This document shows, piece by piece, positions 1-5,512 of a stretch of DNA of 6,727 nt. A program made the position numbers and the translations under genes. Every line of letters starts with the position of its first letter. Within the stretch, counting starts at the first letter, position 1. Source of the stretch: Paracoccaceae bacterium (lineage in GTDB: Bacteria; Pseudomonadota; Alphaproteobacteria; Rhodobacterales; Rhodobacteraceae); assembly GCA_025458985.1 (NCBI GenBank), contig JALORM010000105.1, positions 1-6,727 of the forward strand. The letters run 5' to 3'. Below the pieces are notes generated by a model. The model was not told the origin of the DNA and did not search any database. It saw nothing but the letters and a program-made list of their open reading frames with translations.

Positions 1-281
1 CCGAGCGGCCAGAACCGCACGAGGCCCCGCCCCTCGGGCCGCGCCAGCACGAGGCCGATCCGCAGACCGGCCAGGCCCGCGGCGCCGGCAAGCAGGAAGC
101 GCAAGACCGACTGCGGAACGGACAGCGAGGCGACGAGGTCGTCGCGGAACCCCAGCGTCAGCCACAGCCCGATTGCGCCTGCCGCAAGCGCAAGCGGCAG
201 CCCGGCGGCCATCAGGCGCGCGGGCGGGCGGTGCACCCGCCCGTCCGCCGCAAGGGCGCGGATCAGGGCCTCGGTGTTCAT
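1..281 (-). CDS. nrsF: NrsF-like (DUF1109) membrane anti-sigma factor, N-terminal part only
   Basis: The visible 93 residues begin MNTEALIRALAADG, the typical opening of the DUF1109/NrsF family, which reads [MK]xTxxLIxALAAD followed by a basic, Pro-rich linker. Two hydrophobic segments follow, at about residues 24-43 and 60-80, as expected for the first of about six membrane spans. In Caulobacter the NrsF protein holds ECF sigma factor SigF at the inner membrane and releases it under heavy-metal stress (chromate, cadmium). Two cysteines in later loops are needed for sensing; that part of the protein lies outside this window and cannot be checked. The ATG (279-281) overlaps the TGA of the upstream sigma gene as ATGA, so the partners are probably made in a coupled, stoichiometric way. 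The identity rests on the N-terminus plus the sigma-factor neighbour. Confidence 0.85.
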   Translation of the reverse strand, partial: MNTEALIRALAADGRVHRPPARLMAAGLPLALAAGAIGLWLTLGFRDDLVASLSVPQSVLRFLLAGAAGLAGLRIGLVLARPEGRGLVRFWPL

Positions 282-814
282 TCGACATGCCTTTCCCGCA
301 GGCGGGCGAGCTTCCTCAGCGCACGATGCAGCGCCACGCGGACGGCGCCGTCGGTCATGCCCAGCGCCTTCGCCGTCTCGGCCGAGCTGGCACCGTCCTT
401 GCCGATCATCCGCACGATCTCGGCGGACCGCGGATCAAGCAGCGCGATCATCTTGTCCATGTCCGAAGTTTCGGTCGGGTCGGCGCCCGCCTCGGCCACC
501 AGGTCGTCCAGGAAATCGTCGATCGGCAGGTCGACCCGGCGCCCGCGCGCGCGGAACGCGTCGGCGACCTTGTAGCGGGCGATGGCATAGAGCCACGGCC
601 GCACGGGCGACCCCTGCTGCCAAGTGTGGCGCTTGAGGTGGATGGCAAGAAGGACCTCCTGAACCACGTCTTCGCATCCCGTTTCGCCCAGCCCCGTTCC
701 CCGCCTCCGCACGATGCCGCGAAGCACCGGGGCGACAATCCGCAGGAACTGCTCGTAGGCGCGGGCGTCGCCGGAATTGGCTTTCTCGAGAAGCCTGCCC
801 CAATCGTCGGTCAC
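278..814 (-). CDS. sigF: ECF RNA polymerase sigma factor, ECF16/SigF type
   Basis: This 178-residue protein has the two-domain layout of extracytoplasmic-function sigma factors. Region sigma-2 (about residues 18-93) contains the core-binding stretch CEDVVQEVLLAIHLKR and the -10 recognition stretch RPWLYAIARYKVADAFRARG. Region sigma-4 (about 118-172) holds a helix-turn-helix, SSAETAKALGMTDGAVRVALHRALRKL, for -35 recognition. A short acidic linker (about 94-117) joins them. The chosen start is a GTG at 812-814. The reading frame is open further upstream, but the protein opens MTDDWGRLLEKANSGDARAYEQFL at the usual place for the family. A modest AGGG lies about 12 bases upstream. The next gene encodes a DUF1109 anti-sigma factor and overlaps by four bases, and a SigF-type promoter precedes the gene. 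Both support assignment to the SigF/EcfF group that responds to metal or oxidative stress. The regulon (in relatives DUF2282, DUF692 or MsrP-like genes) is not in the window. Confidence 0.9.
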   Translation of the reverse strand: MTDDWGRLLEKANSGDARAYEQFLRIVAPVLRGIVRRRGTGLGETGCEDVVQEVLLAIHLKRHTWQQGSPVRPWLYAIARYKVADAFRARGRRVDLPIDDFLDDLVAEAGADPTETSDMDKMIALLDPRSAEIVRMIGKDGASSAETAKALGMTDGAVRVALHRALRKLARLRERHVE

Positions 815-834
815 GCGTGCAATCCCTGTTGTCC

Positions 835-862
835 TGTTCGCCCGGCGGCCGGGATTGTTACA
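835..862 (-). promoter_or_regulatory. Predicted SigF-type (ECF) promoter of the sigma/anti-sigma operon
   Basis: On the minus strand the -35 element TGTAAC (857-862) and the -10 element CGAACA (835-840) are separated by exactly 16 bases (841-856). From memory, SigF/EcfF promoters in Caulobacter and Bradyrhizobium follow GTAAC(C)-N16-CGAA, so this is a near-complete match. Transcription would start around 827-829, leaving an untranslated leader of roughly 15 bases before the GTG at 814. I saw no second GTAAC-N16-CGAA in the window. Positive autoregulation of the sigma factor is the inferred consequence. The G/C-rich spacer is itself partly palindromic (CCCGGCCGCCGGG). Confidence 0.7.
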
Positions 863-1249
863 TAGCCGGGTTGCAGCCCGCCGGCGAGAGACCCCGTGCG
901 TCCTGCAGCCAAGCCGGGCGGCGGATGCCGTAGGGCCCGCGCGAGGGTCACGCGGGGTGCGCTTCCGCCTGTGCCGAGGGCGGCTGAGATGCCGGTCCGC
1001 GCCCCGGCCGTGCGTCGCGGTCCGCCGGTTGCGCCCGGGCAGCGCCAGGCGCGCGACATCCCGGTCGTGCCCCCGGCCGTTGGACGAGGCCGTCCTGCGG
1101 GCCGCCTATGCCGCCGCACCCGACAGCAGCACCGCTTTCGGAAGGTCGCGCAGCCGCCGCCGACTTCGCGCGGCCTTGCCGCGGTCCCGCCCGATGTCCG
1201 GCAGTCGAGCCGGGGCGTCCGTACTCCATGGCCGGACCCGGCGGCATGC
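863..1249. other. Intergenic stretch without a convincing gene
   Basis: Between the sigma-factor promoter and the stop codon of the acetyltransferase gene I find no supported gene. Several reading frames stay open on both strands, but their products are Arg/Pro/Ala/Gly-rich, match no family I recognise, and are what very GC-rich DNA gives by chance. One plus-strand frame around 1081-1140 is briefly protein-like (LDEAVLRAAYAAAPDSS) but turns into Arg-rich filler. Near 1227-1249, just past the stop of the acetyltransferase gene, CCATGGCCGG and CCGGCGGCATG can form an imperfect hairpin that might end the mur operon, but there is no T-tract. The region could hold a decayed gene or a non-coding RNA; nothing decides it. 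Confidence 0.5.
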
Positions 1250-2167
1250 TCAGCCCAGGGCCCGGTGCATCGTGATCTCGCAGGCAGACTGCGACCCCGA
1301 CGGCCTTTCGGCCATCTCGGCATAGCCGGCGCGGGCATAGGCGCCCCGGGCGGCGGCGTTCCTGGCGCTCACGTCCAGGCACAATTCGGTCACTCCCTGC
1401 CGCCGCGCCTCGGCCTCGATCGCCGCCAGCAGCGCATCCGCGACGCCGCGGCCGCGCGACAGGCGCGAAACGAAGACCGACTCGACCCAGGCCCGGCCGG
1501 GTGTGCCGTCGTCGTCCGGCGTCAGCTCGGCACATCCGACAGCGGCGCCGGCGAATTCGGCCAGGAACACGGCCGATCCGGTCAGCCGCGCGGCAAAATC
1601 GCTCAGCGGCCGGTCCGCCCAGTCGTCATGGCGTTCCGCAAAGGCCGCGGGCTCCGAGGCCAGCGCGTTCAGACGGATGGTGCGCCACAGATCGGCCTCG
1701 TAGGGCGCCAGCCGCCGCACTGCGGGCAGGTCCTTGCGCATCGTGTCGGCGCCCGTCGCGACCCACCCGCGTGCGGCGTAGAAGGTACGTGCCGTGCGTG
1801 TCGTCTCAAGCCGTGCCTCGGGCAGGCCAAGCGCGGCAAGTCCGGCCTCCACACGGCGCAGAAGCGCGGTGCTGATGCCGCGGAACCTGGCCTGCGGCGC
1901 GACGTAGAGAAGTTGCACCTTTCCCTCAGGCGCCGCGGCGGCCACACCCGCCAGTCCGGACCCGTCGTCGGCCACCCAGAACAGGTCAGGCGCGGCGGCG
2001 ATCCAGGCGGCGACGTTGGCGGCGGTCTTGTTGGCACACCACCGGGCGATGGCGTCCGGGTCGCCGCCATGGTCCTCGGTGCAAAGCCCGGCAATCGAGG
2101 CGCGCAGAAGCGCGGCAGCGGCATCTGCGTCGGCGGGGCGCGCGCGGCGCAGCGAGACGCTCGTCAT
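1250..2167 (-). CDS. Two-domain GNAT-family N-acetyltransferase
   Basis: The 305-residue product is two GNAT domains in tandem. The N-terminal domain (about residues 4-148) has beta4-alpha3 VQLLYVAPQARFRGISTALL, where the acetyl-CoA loop R/QxxGxG/A is imperfect (RFRGIS, residues 94-99), and a typical end, FYAARGWVATG. The C-terminal domain (about 152-305) has VESVFVSRLSRGRGVADALL with an intact loop RGRGVA (238-243), and the usual NxxARxxYxRxGY element (NAAARGAYARAGY, 270-282). The C-terminal domain is therefore the likelier active one, and the first may be degenerate or used for substrate binding. The substrate cannot be told from sequence. The ATG (2165-2167) overlaps the DUF2948 stop as ATGA and has no clear ribosome-binding site, so it probably relies on coupled translation. 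It is the last gene of the murA operon, a position I recall being held by hisD in many Rhodobacteraceae. Confidence 0.85.
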   Translation of the reverse strand: MTSVSLRRARPADADAAAALLRASIAGLCTEDHGGDPDAIARWCANKTAANVAAWIAAAPDLFWVADDGSGLAGVAAAAPEGKVQLLYVAPQARFRGISTALLRRVEAGLAALGLPEARLETTRTARTFYAARGWVATGADTMRKDLPAVRRLAPYEADLWRTIRLNALASEPAAFAERHDDWADRPLSDFAARLTGSAVFLAEFAGAAVGCAELTPDDDGTPGRAWVESVFVSRLSRGRGVADALLAAIEAEARRQGVTELCLDVSARNAAARGAYARAGYAEMAERPSGSQSACEITMHRALG

Positions 2168-2634
2168 TCGGGGTGTACGGGGACCTTGCCCGACGGCGCG
2201 GCGTAGGGCCGCGTCACGTCGGTCAGCGTCAGGTCCAGGCATTCTGCCTCGACCGCCACCGCCCCGTCGCCGGCAAGTGTCAGGATAAGCCGCCCTGTGC
2301 CGTCCTCGCCTGCCTCCCAGCGCAGCGCCAGAAGCGACAGCACGAGTTCCTTGTCGCCGCAGTCGAAGCCCTGGCTGCCGACCTTGGCCACGTCCTGCAC
2401 GACCAGAAGGCTGCGGACCCGTTCCGGCGCGCGCCGGCGCTGTGTGCCGTCCTCCCAGCGGAAACGGTTGAGCAGCACCGCAAAGCGGCGGCGCTTGCGT
2501 TCCCACCGCAGGTCGGCGGCGGTGAAGACGGCGTCCTGCACCAGGGCCGAGATCACCGGCAGGTCATCGGCCGCCTCGGCCCGCAGCCTCAGCGGCCCCT
2601 CGGCGCCGTCCTCGAACCGGGCGTCGGCGCTCAT
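2164..2634 (-). CDS. DUF2948 family protein
   Basis: The 156-residue product matches the DUF2948 family, small cytoplasmic proteins of alphaproteobacteria that typically sit directly after murA. Recognisable elements are PLRLRAEAADDLPVISALVQDAV (about residues 14-36), DLRWERKRRRFAVLLNRFRWE (41-61), RVRSLLVVQDV (72-82), and the C-terminal LILTLAGDGAVAVEAECLDL (116-135). There is no signal peptide or membrane segment. No function is established for the family that I know of. The constant murA neighbourhood suggests a link to envelope synthesis, but that is inference. The ATG (2632-2634) shares four bases with the murA stop (ATGA), and the stop again overlaps the acetyltransferase start, so it is the middle of a coupled chain. 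Length is normal for the family. Confidence 0.85.
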   Translation of the reverse strand: MSADARFEDGAEGPLRLRAEAADDLPVISALVQDAVFTAADLRWERKRRRFAVLLNRFRWEDGTQRRRAPERVRSLLVVQDVAKVGSQGFDCGDKELVLSLLALRWEAGEDGTGRLILTLAGDGAVAVEAECLDLTLTDVTRPYAAPSGKVPVHPE

Positions 2635-3899
2635 CCGCCGCGCACCCGCTCGATCAGCGCGCCCACCGCCGACAGCTTTTCCTCGATCCGCTCGTAGCCG
2701 CGGTCGAGGTGGTAGACCCGGCTGACCAGCGTCTCGCCCTCGGCGGCAAGGCCCGCCAGGATCAGCGAGACCGAGGCCCGCAGGTCGGTCGCCATCACCG
2801 GCGCGCCGCGCAGCTTCGGCACGCCCTTCACGGTGGCGACCCCGCCATGCACGTCGATGTCCGCACCCATGCGGATCAGCTCGGGCGCATGCATGAAGCG
2901 GTTCTCGAAGATCGTCTCTTCCAGCCGGCTCATCCCCTGGGCGGTGCACATCAGCGCCATGAACTGCGCCTGAAGGTCGGTGGCGAAGCCCGGGAAGGGC
3001 GCGGTCGTCACATCGACGGCGCGCACGCCGTTGCCGTTGCGGCGCACCTTCACGCCCCCGGGCGTCTCGCTCACCTCGACCCCGGCCTCCTCCATCTTCG
3101 CCGCCAGTGCCGAGACCATGTCGAGCCGCCCGCCCACCAGCTCGACCTCGCCGCCTGCGATGGCGGGTGCGATCATGAAGGTGCCCAGCTCGATGCGGTC
3201 GGGGATCACCCGGTGGGTGGCGCCGTGCAGGCGGTCGACGCCCTCGACGGTGATCTCGGAGGTCCCCGCCCCCTCGATCCGTGCGCCCATCGCCGAAAGG
3301 CACCGGGCAAGGTCGACGGTATCGGGCTCGCGCGCCGCGTTGCGGATGACGGTCGTGCCCCTGGCCAGCGTCGCGGCCGTCAGCGCGTTCTCGGTCGCGC
3401 CGACCGAGACGAAGGGAAACTCGATCACCGTGCCCCGCAGACCCTGCGGGGCGGTGGCGTGGACGTAGCCGTCGCGCAGCTCGATGGTGGCGCCCAGCTT
3501 CTCCATCGCCATCATGTGCAGGTCGACCTTCCGCGCCCCGATGGCGCAGCCGCCGGGCAGGGAAACGATGGCCTCGCCCTCGCGCGCCAGCAGCGGCCCC
3601 AGCACGTTGAACGAGGCGCGCAGCTTGCGCACGATCTCGTAGTCGGCGCGGCGGTCGGTGATCTGCCGCGCGCTGAGGATCATCACCCGTCCGTCCTGCA
3701 GCCGCGCGACCTCGGTCCCGAGCGACTGGAGCAGCGTCGCCAGCGTGTCGATGTCGGTCAGCCGCGGCACGTTGGTCAGCGTCAGCGGCTCGTCGGTCAG
3801 CAGCGCCGCGCCCATCAGCTTCAGGCAGGTGTTCTTCGCGCCCGAGATCGGGATGCGCCCGCTCAGCGCCCCGTTGCCCTTCACCAGAATGGAATCCAT
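2631..3899 (-). CDS. murA: UDP-N-acetylglucosamine 1-carboxyvinyltransferase (MurA)
   Basis: MurA transfers enolpyruvate from phosphoenolpyruvate to UDP-N-acetylglucosamine, the first committed step of peptidoglycan synthesis, in the cytoplasm. The 422-residue length is normal. Visible family features are the opening GRIPISGAKNTCLKLM with Lys22/Asn23, the fosfomycin-target Cys118 in LPGGCAIGARKVDLH (equivalent to E. coli Cys115), RASFNVLGP (95-102), the general base Asp308 in FATDLQAQF, and the C-terminal YHLDRGYERIEEKL with Arg394 and Arg400. With cysteine at position 118, intrinsic fosfomycin resistance of the Cys-to-Asp type is not expected. The start ATG (3897-3899) overlaps the stop of the small upstream gene by one base (TGATG), and AAGGGGCAGG upstream can serve as the ribosome-binding site. 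The reading frame stays open further upstream, but that extension is low-complexity and is the shadow of the small gene. Confidence 0.97.
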   Translation of the reverse strand: MDSILVKGNGALSGRIPISGAKNTCLKLMGAALLTDEPLTLTNVPRLTDIDTLATLLQSLGTEVARLQDGRVMILSARQITDRRADYEIVRKLRASFNVLGPLLAREGEAIVSLPGGCAIGARKVDLHMMAMEKLGATIELRDGYVHATAPQGLRGTVIEFPFVSVGATENALTAATLARGTTVIRNAAREPDTVDLARCLSAMGARIEGAGTSEITVEGVDRLHGATHRVIPDRIELGTFMIAPAIAGGEVELVGGRLDMVSALAAKMEEAGVEVSETPGGVKVRRNGNGVRAVDVTTAPFPGFATDLQAQFMALMCTAQGMSRLEETIFENRFMHAPELIRMGADIDVHGGVATVKGVPKLRGAPVMATDLRASVSLILAGLAAEGETLVSRVYHLDRGYERIEEKLSAVGALIERVRGG

Positions 3900-4063
3900 C
3901 AGTCCTGCCCCTTGTTTCCTGCCCCGTCCGGCTGGTGGCCGGTGGTGCGCCCCTGGGCCTGCGCCTTGCGCCGCGCGATGTTGGCCTTCAGCGCGTCCTT
4001 GATCCGCGCGGCCTTGGCCTGATCGCCCTTGGCGCCCTTGATTGCTTGGGGTTTGCGCTCCAT
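3899..4063 (-). CDS. Small basic protein (54 residues), first gene of the murA operon
   Basis: An ATG at 4061-4063 opens a 54-codon frame that starts MERKPQAIKGAKGDQAKAAR and ends GNKGQD. It is rich in Lys, Arg, Ala and Gln, has no Cys or Trp and no membrane segment. The middle (about residues 14-38, AKAARIKDALKANIARRKAQAQ) looks like an amphipathic helix. The tail is Gly/Pro-rich and probably disordered. Its TGA (3899-3901) shares one base with the murA ATG. A GAGAG lies about 7 bases upstream of the start as a weak ribosome-binding site. I recall short basic ORFs at this position in related Rhodobacteraceae, but know of no function. RNA binding or a role in translating murA are guesses. The stop/start junction and the helix-compatible composition favour a real gene over chance. 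Confidence 0.7.
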   Translation of the reverse strand: MERKPQAIKGAKGDQAKAARIKDALKANIARRKAQAQGRTTGHQPDGAGNKGQD

Positions 4064-4106
4064 CCGCGCTCTCTACCGCATGGCGGTTGGGCGGTCCAGA
4101 TACCGC

Positions 4107-4135
4107 TTGCGCGGGGGGTGGATTGCCGCTAATCA
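4107..4135 (+). promoter_or_regulatory. Possible promoter of the tRNA-Thr gene
   Basis: In the 83-base gap between the divergent mur operon and the tRNA, TTGCGC (4107-4112) and TAATCA (4130-4135) are spaced by 17 bases. The second box ends 11 bases before the mature tRNA 5' end. The first box keeps the TTG that dominates alphaproteobacterial -35 elements. The second is a poor match to TATAAT, so the call rests mainly on spacing and position. The mur-operon promoter should also lie in this gap on the other strand, but I could not pick a convincing one. Confidence 0.3.
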
Positions 4136-4146
4136 CCCCGCCGCAG

Positions 4147-4221
<75 letters not shown>

Positions 4222-4262
4222 GTTCCCCATTGCCCGTCCCGTCCGCGATGATTGTCGTTGCC

Positions 4263-4282
4263 ACGGAAACGACTGTTTCCGT
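4263..4282 (+). promoter_or_regulatory. Perfect 8-bp inverted repeat between tRNA-Thr and the membrane-protein gene
   Basis: ACGGAAAC (4263-4270) and GTTTCCGT (4275-4282) are exact reverse complements around the 4-base centre GACT. As RNA this would be a stable hairpin 42 bases after the tRNA end, so it could terminate or help process the tRNA transcript, although no T-tract follows (CAAAGTTTAG). As DNA it has the size and symmetry of an operator about 65 bases before the start of the membrane-protein gene. The sequence alone does not decide between the two. Confidence 0.45.
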
Positions 4283-4313
4283 CAAAGTTTAGTCCAACTC
4301 GGCGATTAGCCTG

Positions 4314-4341
4314 CCCCCGACCACCAGACCGGGGACGGGGG
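4314..4341 (+). promoter_or_regulatory. Leader inverted repeat that could mask the ribosome-binding site
   Basis: CCCCCG (4314-4319) is the exact reverse complement of CGGGGG (4336-4341), and a shorter alternative pairs CCCCG (4315-4319) with CGGGG (4330-4334). The second arm GGGGGA is the only plausible Shine-Dalgarno for the ATG at 4348. A hairpin would therefore hide it, while the alternative pairing would free it. G- and C-runs are common in this genome, so chance is a real possibility. Confidence 0.25.
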
Positions 4342-4347
4342 AACACC

Positions 4348-5496
4348 ATGACCATCGCGGCCGACCTGCCGATTGCCACGCCACTGCCGAGACCGGCGGG
4401 CGCGTCGGGGAACGCAGGTGCCAAGGCGATCGTCGGGCCGCGGCTCGACGTGCTGCTTCTGGGGGGCGCCTCTCTGATCCTCGTGCCCATCGCCATGATG
4501 CTGCCGGCGGCATCGCTTCCGGCGCTGGCCGCAACGATGATGATCCTCGCAGATTTCCTGAACCACCCGCACTTCGCGGCCTCCTACCAGATCTTCTACC
4601 GCAACTACCGGCAGAAGGCGTTCGGCACGACGCTCGACCGGACAATGCGGCTGCGCTACCTCTTCGCGGGCATCGGCGTTCCGGTCATCCTGATGTCGAT
4701 CTTCGCCATGGCGTTCCTGACGGGAAATCCGGCCTGGCTGGGCTACACCGGCAACGCGATGGCGTTTCTCGTCGGCTGGCACTACACCAAGCAGGGCTAC
4801 GGCATGCTGATGGTGGACTCGGTCTTCAAGCGCAAGTTCTTCAACGACGAGGAAAAGCGCGTCCTTCGCTACAATGCCATTCTCTGCTGGTTGGTCAGCT
4901 ACCTGAGCCTCAACCTGTACGTCGCCGAGAACGAGATCTGGGGCATCAGCTACTATGCAATCACGCCCCCCACATGGCTGATGGCCTTCGTGGTGACCTG
5001 CGCGCTGGTCACGACGGCGAAGTCGATGCGAATCCTCGTTTCGCGGATGCGTGAAGACGGCAAGGGTCTGCCCGCGGCGGGAACGGTCGCCTATCTGGTG
5101 TCGCTCTACTTCTGGGCGGCGGGCTGGTTCAATCCGGCCGCGCTTCTCGTCATTCCCGCCTTCCATGCGCTGCAGTACATGGTGATCGTCTACCGGTTCG
5201 AGCACAACCGGGCCGAGATGGAGATGCACGACGACCCCGAGGCCTCCGCGCTGAGGCCGGTATGGCACCTCGTCACCTTCCTTGCCACTGCGGTGTTCCT
5301 CGGCGCGCTGGGCTTCTGGATGGTGCCCACGATCCTTCAAGGTGTCGTCGCCTACGATACGGTCACCTTCGGCCCGACCGCCTTCCTGTTCATATTCTGG
5401 ATCTTCATCAACCTCCACCACTACTTCCTCGACAACGTCATGTGGCGTCGCGAGAACCCCGAGGCGGCCAAGTATCTCTTCGGGGCAAAGGGCTGA
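4348..5496 (+). CDS. Polytopic membrane protein of unknown function with conserved-looking histidine motifs
   Basis: The 382-residue product has about nine or ten hydrophobic segments (near residues 33-52, 57-71, 102-124, 132-146, 175-192, 208-224, 246-260, 265-282, 306-326, 344-360), after a Pro/Ala-rich N-terminus with no cleavable signal. Polar residues cluster inside or at the ends of these segments: DFLNHPHFAASY (69-80), WHYTKQGYG (144-152), FHALQY (272-277) with EHNR (285-288), and LHHYFLDNVMWRRENPE (356-372). Buried His with Asp, Asn, Gln and Tyr is typical of membrane enzymes that bind iron or haem, such as desaturase-like di-iron proteins or the Brp/Blh carotene dioxygenases. I cannot place it in a named family. 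The start at 4348 was chosen over an in-frame ATG at 4252 because the extra residues are Arg/Pro-rich and overlap the leader. It stands alone: a tRNA lies upstream and a convergent transporter pseudogene 9 bases downstream. Confidence 0.85.
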   Translation: MTIAADLPIATPLPRPAGASGNAGAKAIVGPRLDVLLLGGASLILVPIAMMLPAASLPALAATMMILADFLNHPHFAASYQIFYRNYRQKAFGTTLDRTMRLRYLFAGIGVPVILMSIFAMAFLTGNPAWLGYTGNAMAFLVGWHYTKQGYGMLMVDSVFKRKFFNDEEKRVLRYNAILCWLVSYLSLNLYVAENEIWGISYYAITPPTWLMAFVVTCALVTTAKSMRILVSRMREDGKGLPAAGTVAYLVSLYFWAAGWFNPAALLVIPAFHALQYMVIVYRFEHNRAEMEMHDDPEASALRPVWHLVTFLATAVFLGALGFWMVPTILQGVVAYDTVTFGPTAFLFIFWIFINLHHYFLDNVMWRRENPEAAKYLFGAKG

Positions 5497-5502
5497 GGGA
5501 TG

Positions 5503-5512
5503 TCCCTAGGGA
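5503..5512. repeat. 10-bp palindrome at the convergent gene junction
   Basis: TCCCTAGGGA is a perfect palindrome that covers the TAG stop of the SulP gene and lies 7 bases past the stop of the membrane-protein gene. Together with the GGGA just before it (5497-5500), it could form a small stem in either transcript. It has no loop of its own and no T-tract, so a role as a bidirectional terminator is only a possibility. No other terminator is visible in the 9 bases between the two genes. Confidence 0.25.

Noticed and set aside
948..1535. Minus-strand frames of 175-195 codons in the gap upstream of the sigma gene
   Set aside because: They overlap the acetyltransferase gene out of frame, are Gly/Arg/Pro-rich, and show no family motif.
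896..2206. Long plus-strand open frame of 436 codons opposite the acetyltransferase gene
   Set aside because: The product is Arg/Gly/Pro-rich with no recognisable domain and lies antisense to a gene with clear GNAT motifs. It is a shadow frame of GC-rich DNA.
2709..4022. 437-codon plus-strand open frame opposite murA
   Set aside because: It is His/Arg/Gln-rich translation of the antisense of murA, whose catalytic and structural motifs are unambiguous on the minus strand.
3900..4136. N-terminal extension of MurA in the same open frame
   Set aside because: The extra residues are Gln/Gly/Arg-rich and unlike MurA. The stretch is explained by the small gene in another frame, and the ATG at 3897-3899 gives the normal MurA N-terminus.
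4252..4347. 32-residue N-terminal extension of the membrane protein from an ATG at 4252
   Set aside because: It would run through both inverted repeats and is Arg/Pro-rich. The ATG at 4348 has a G-rich Shine-Dalgarno-like stretch and gives a plausible N-terminus.
4306..5421. 371-codon minus-strand open frame opposite the membrane-protein gene
   Set aside because: The product is a charged, His/Arg/Glu-rich sequence without domains, while the plus strand gives coherent membrane helices and motifs.
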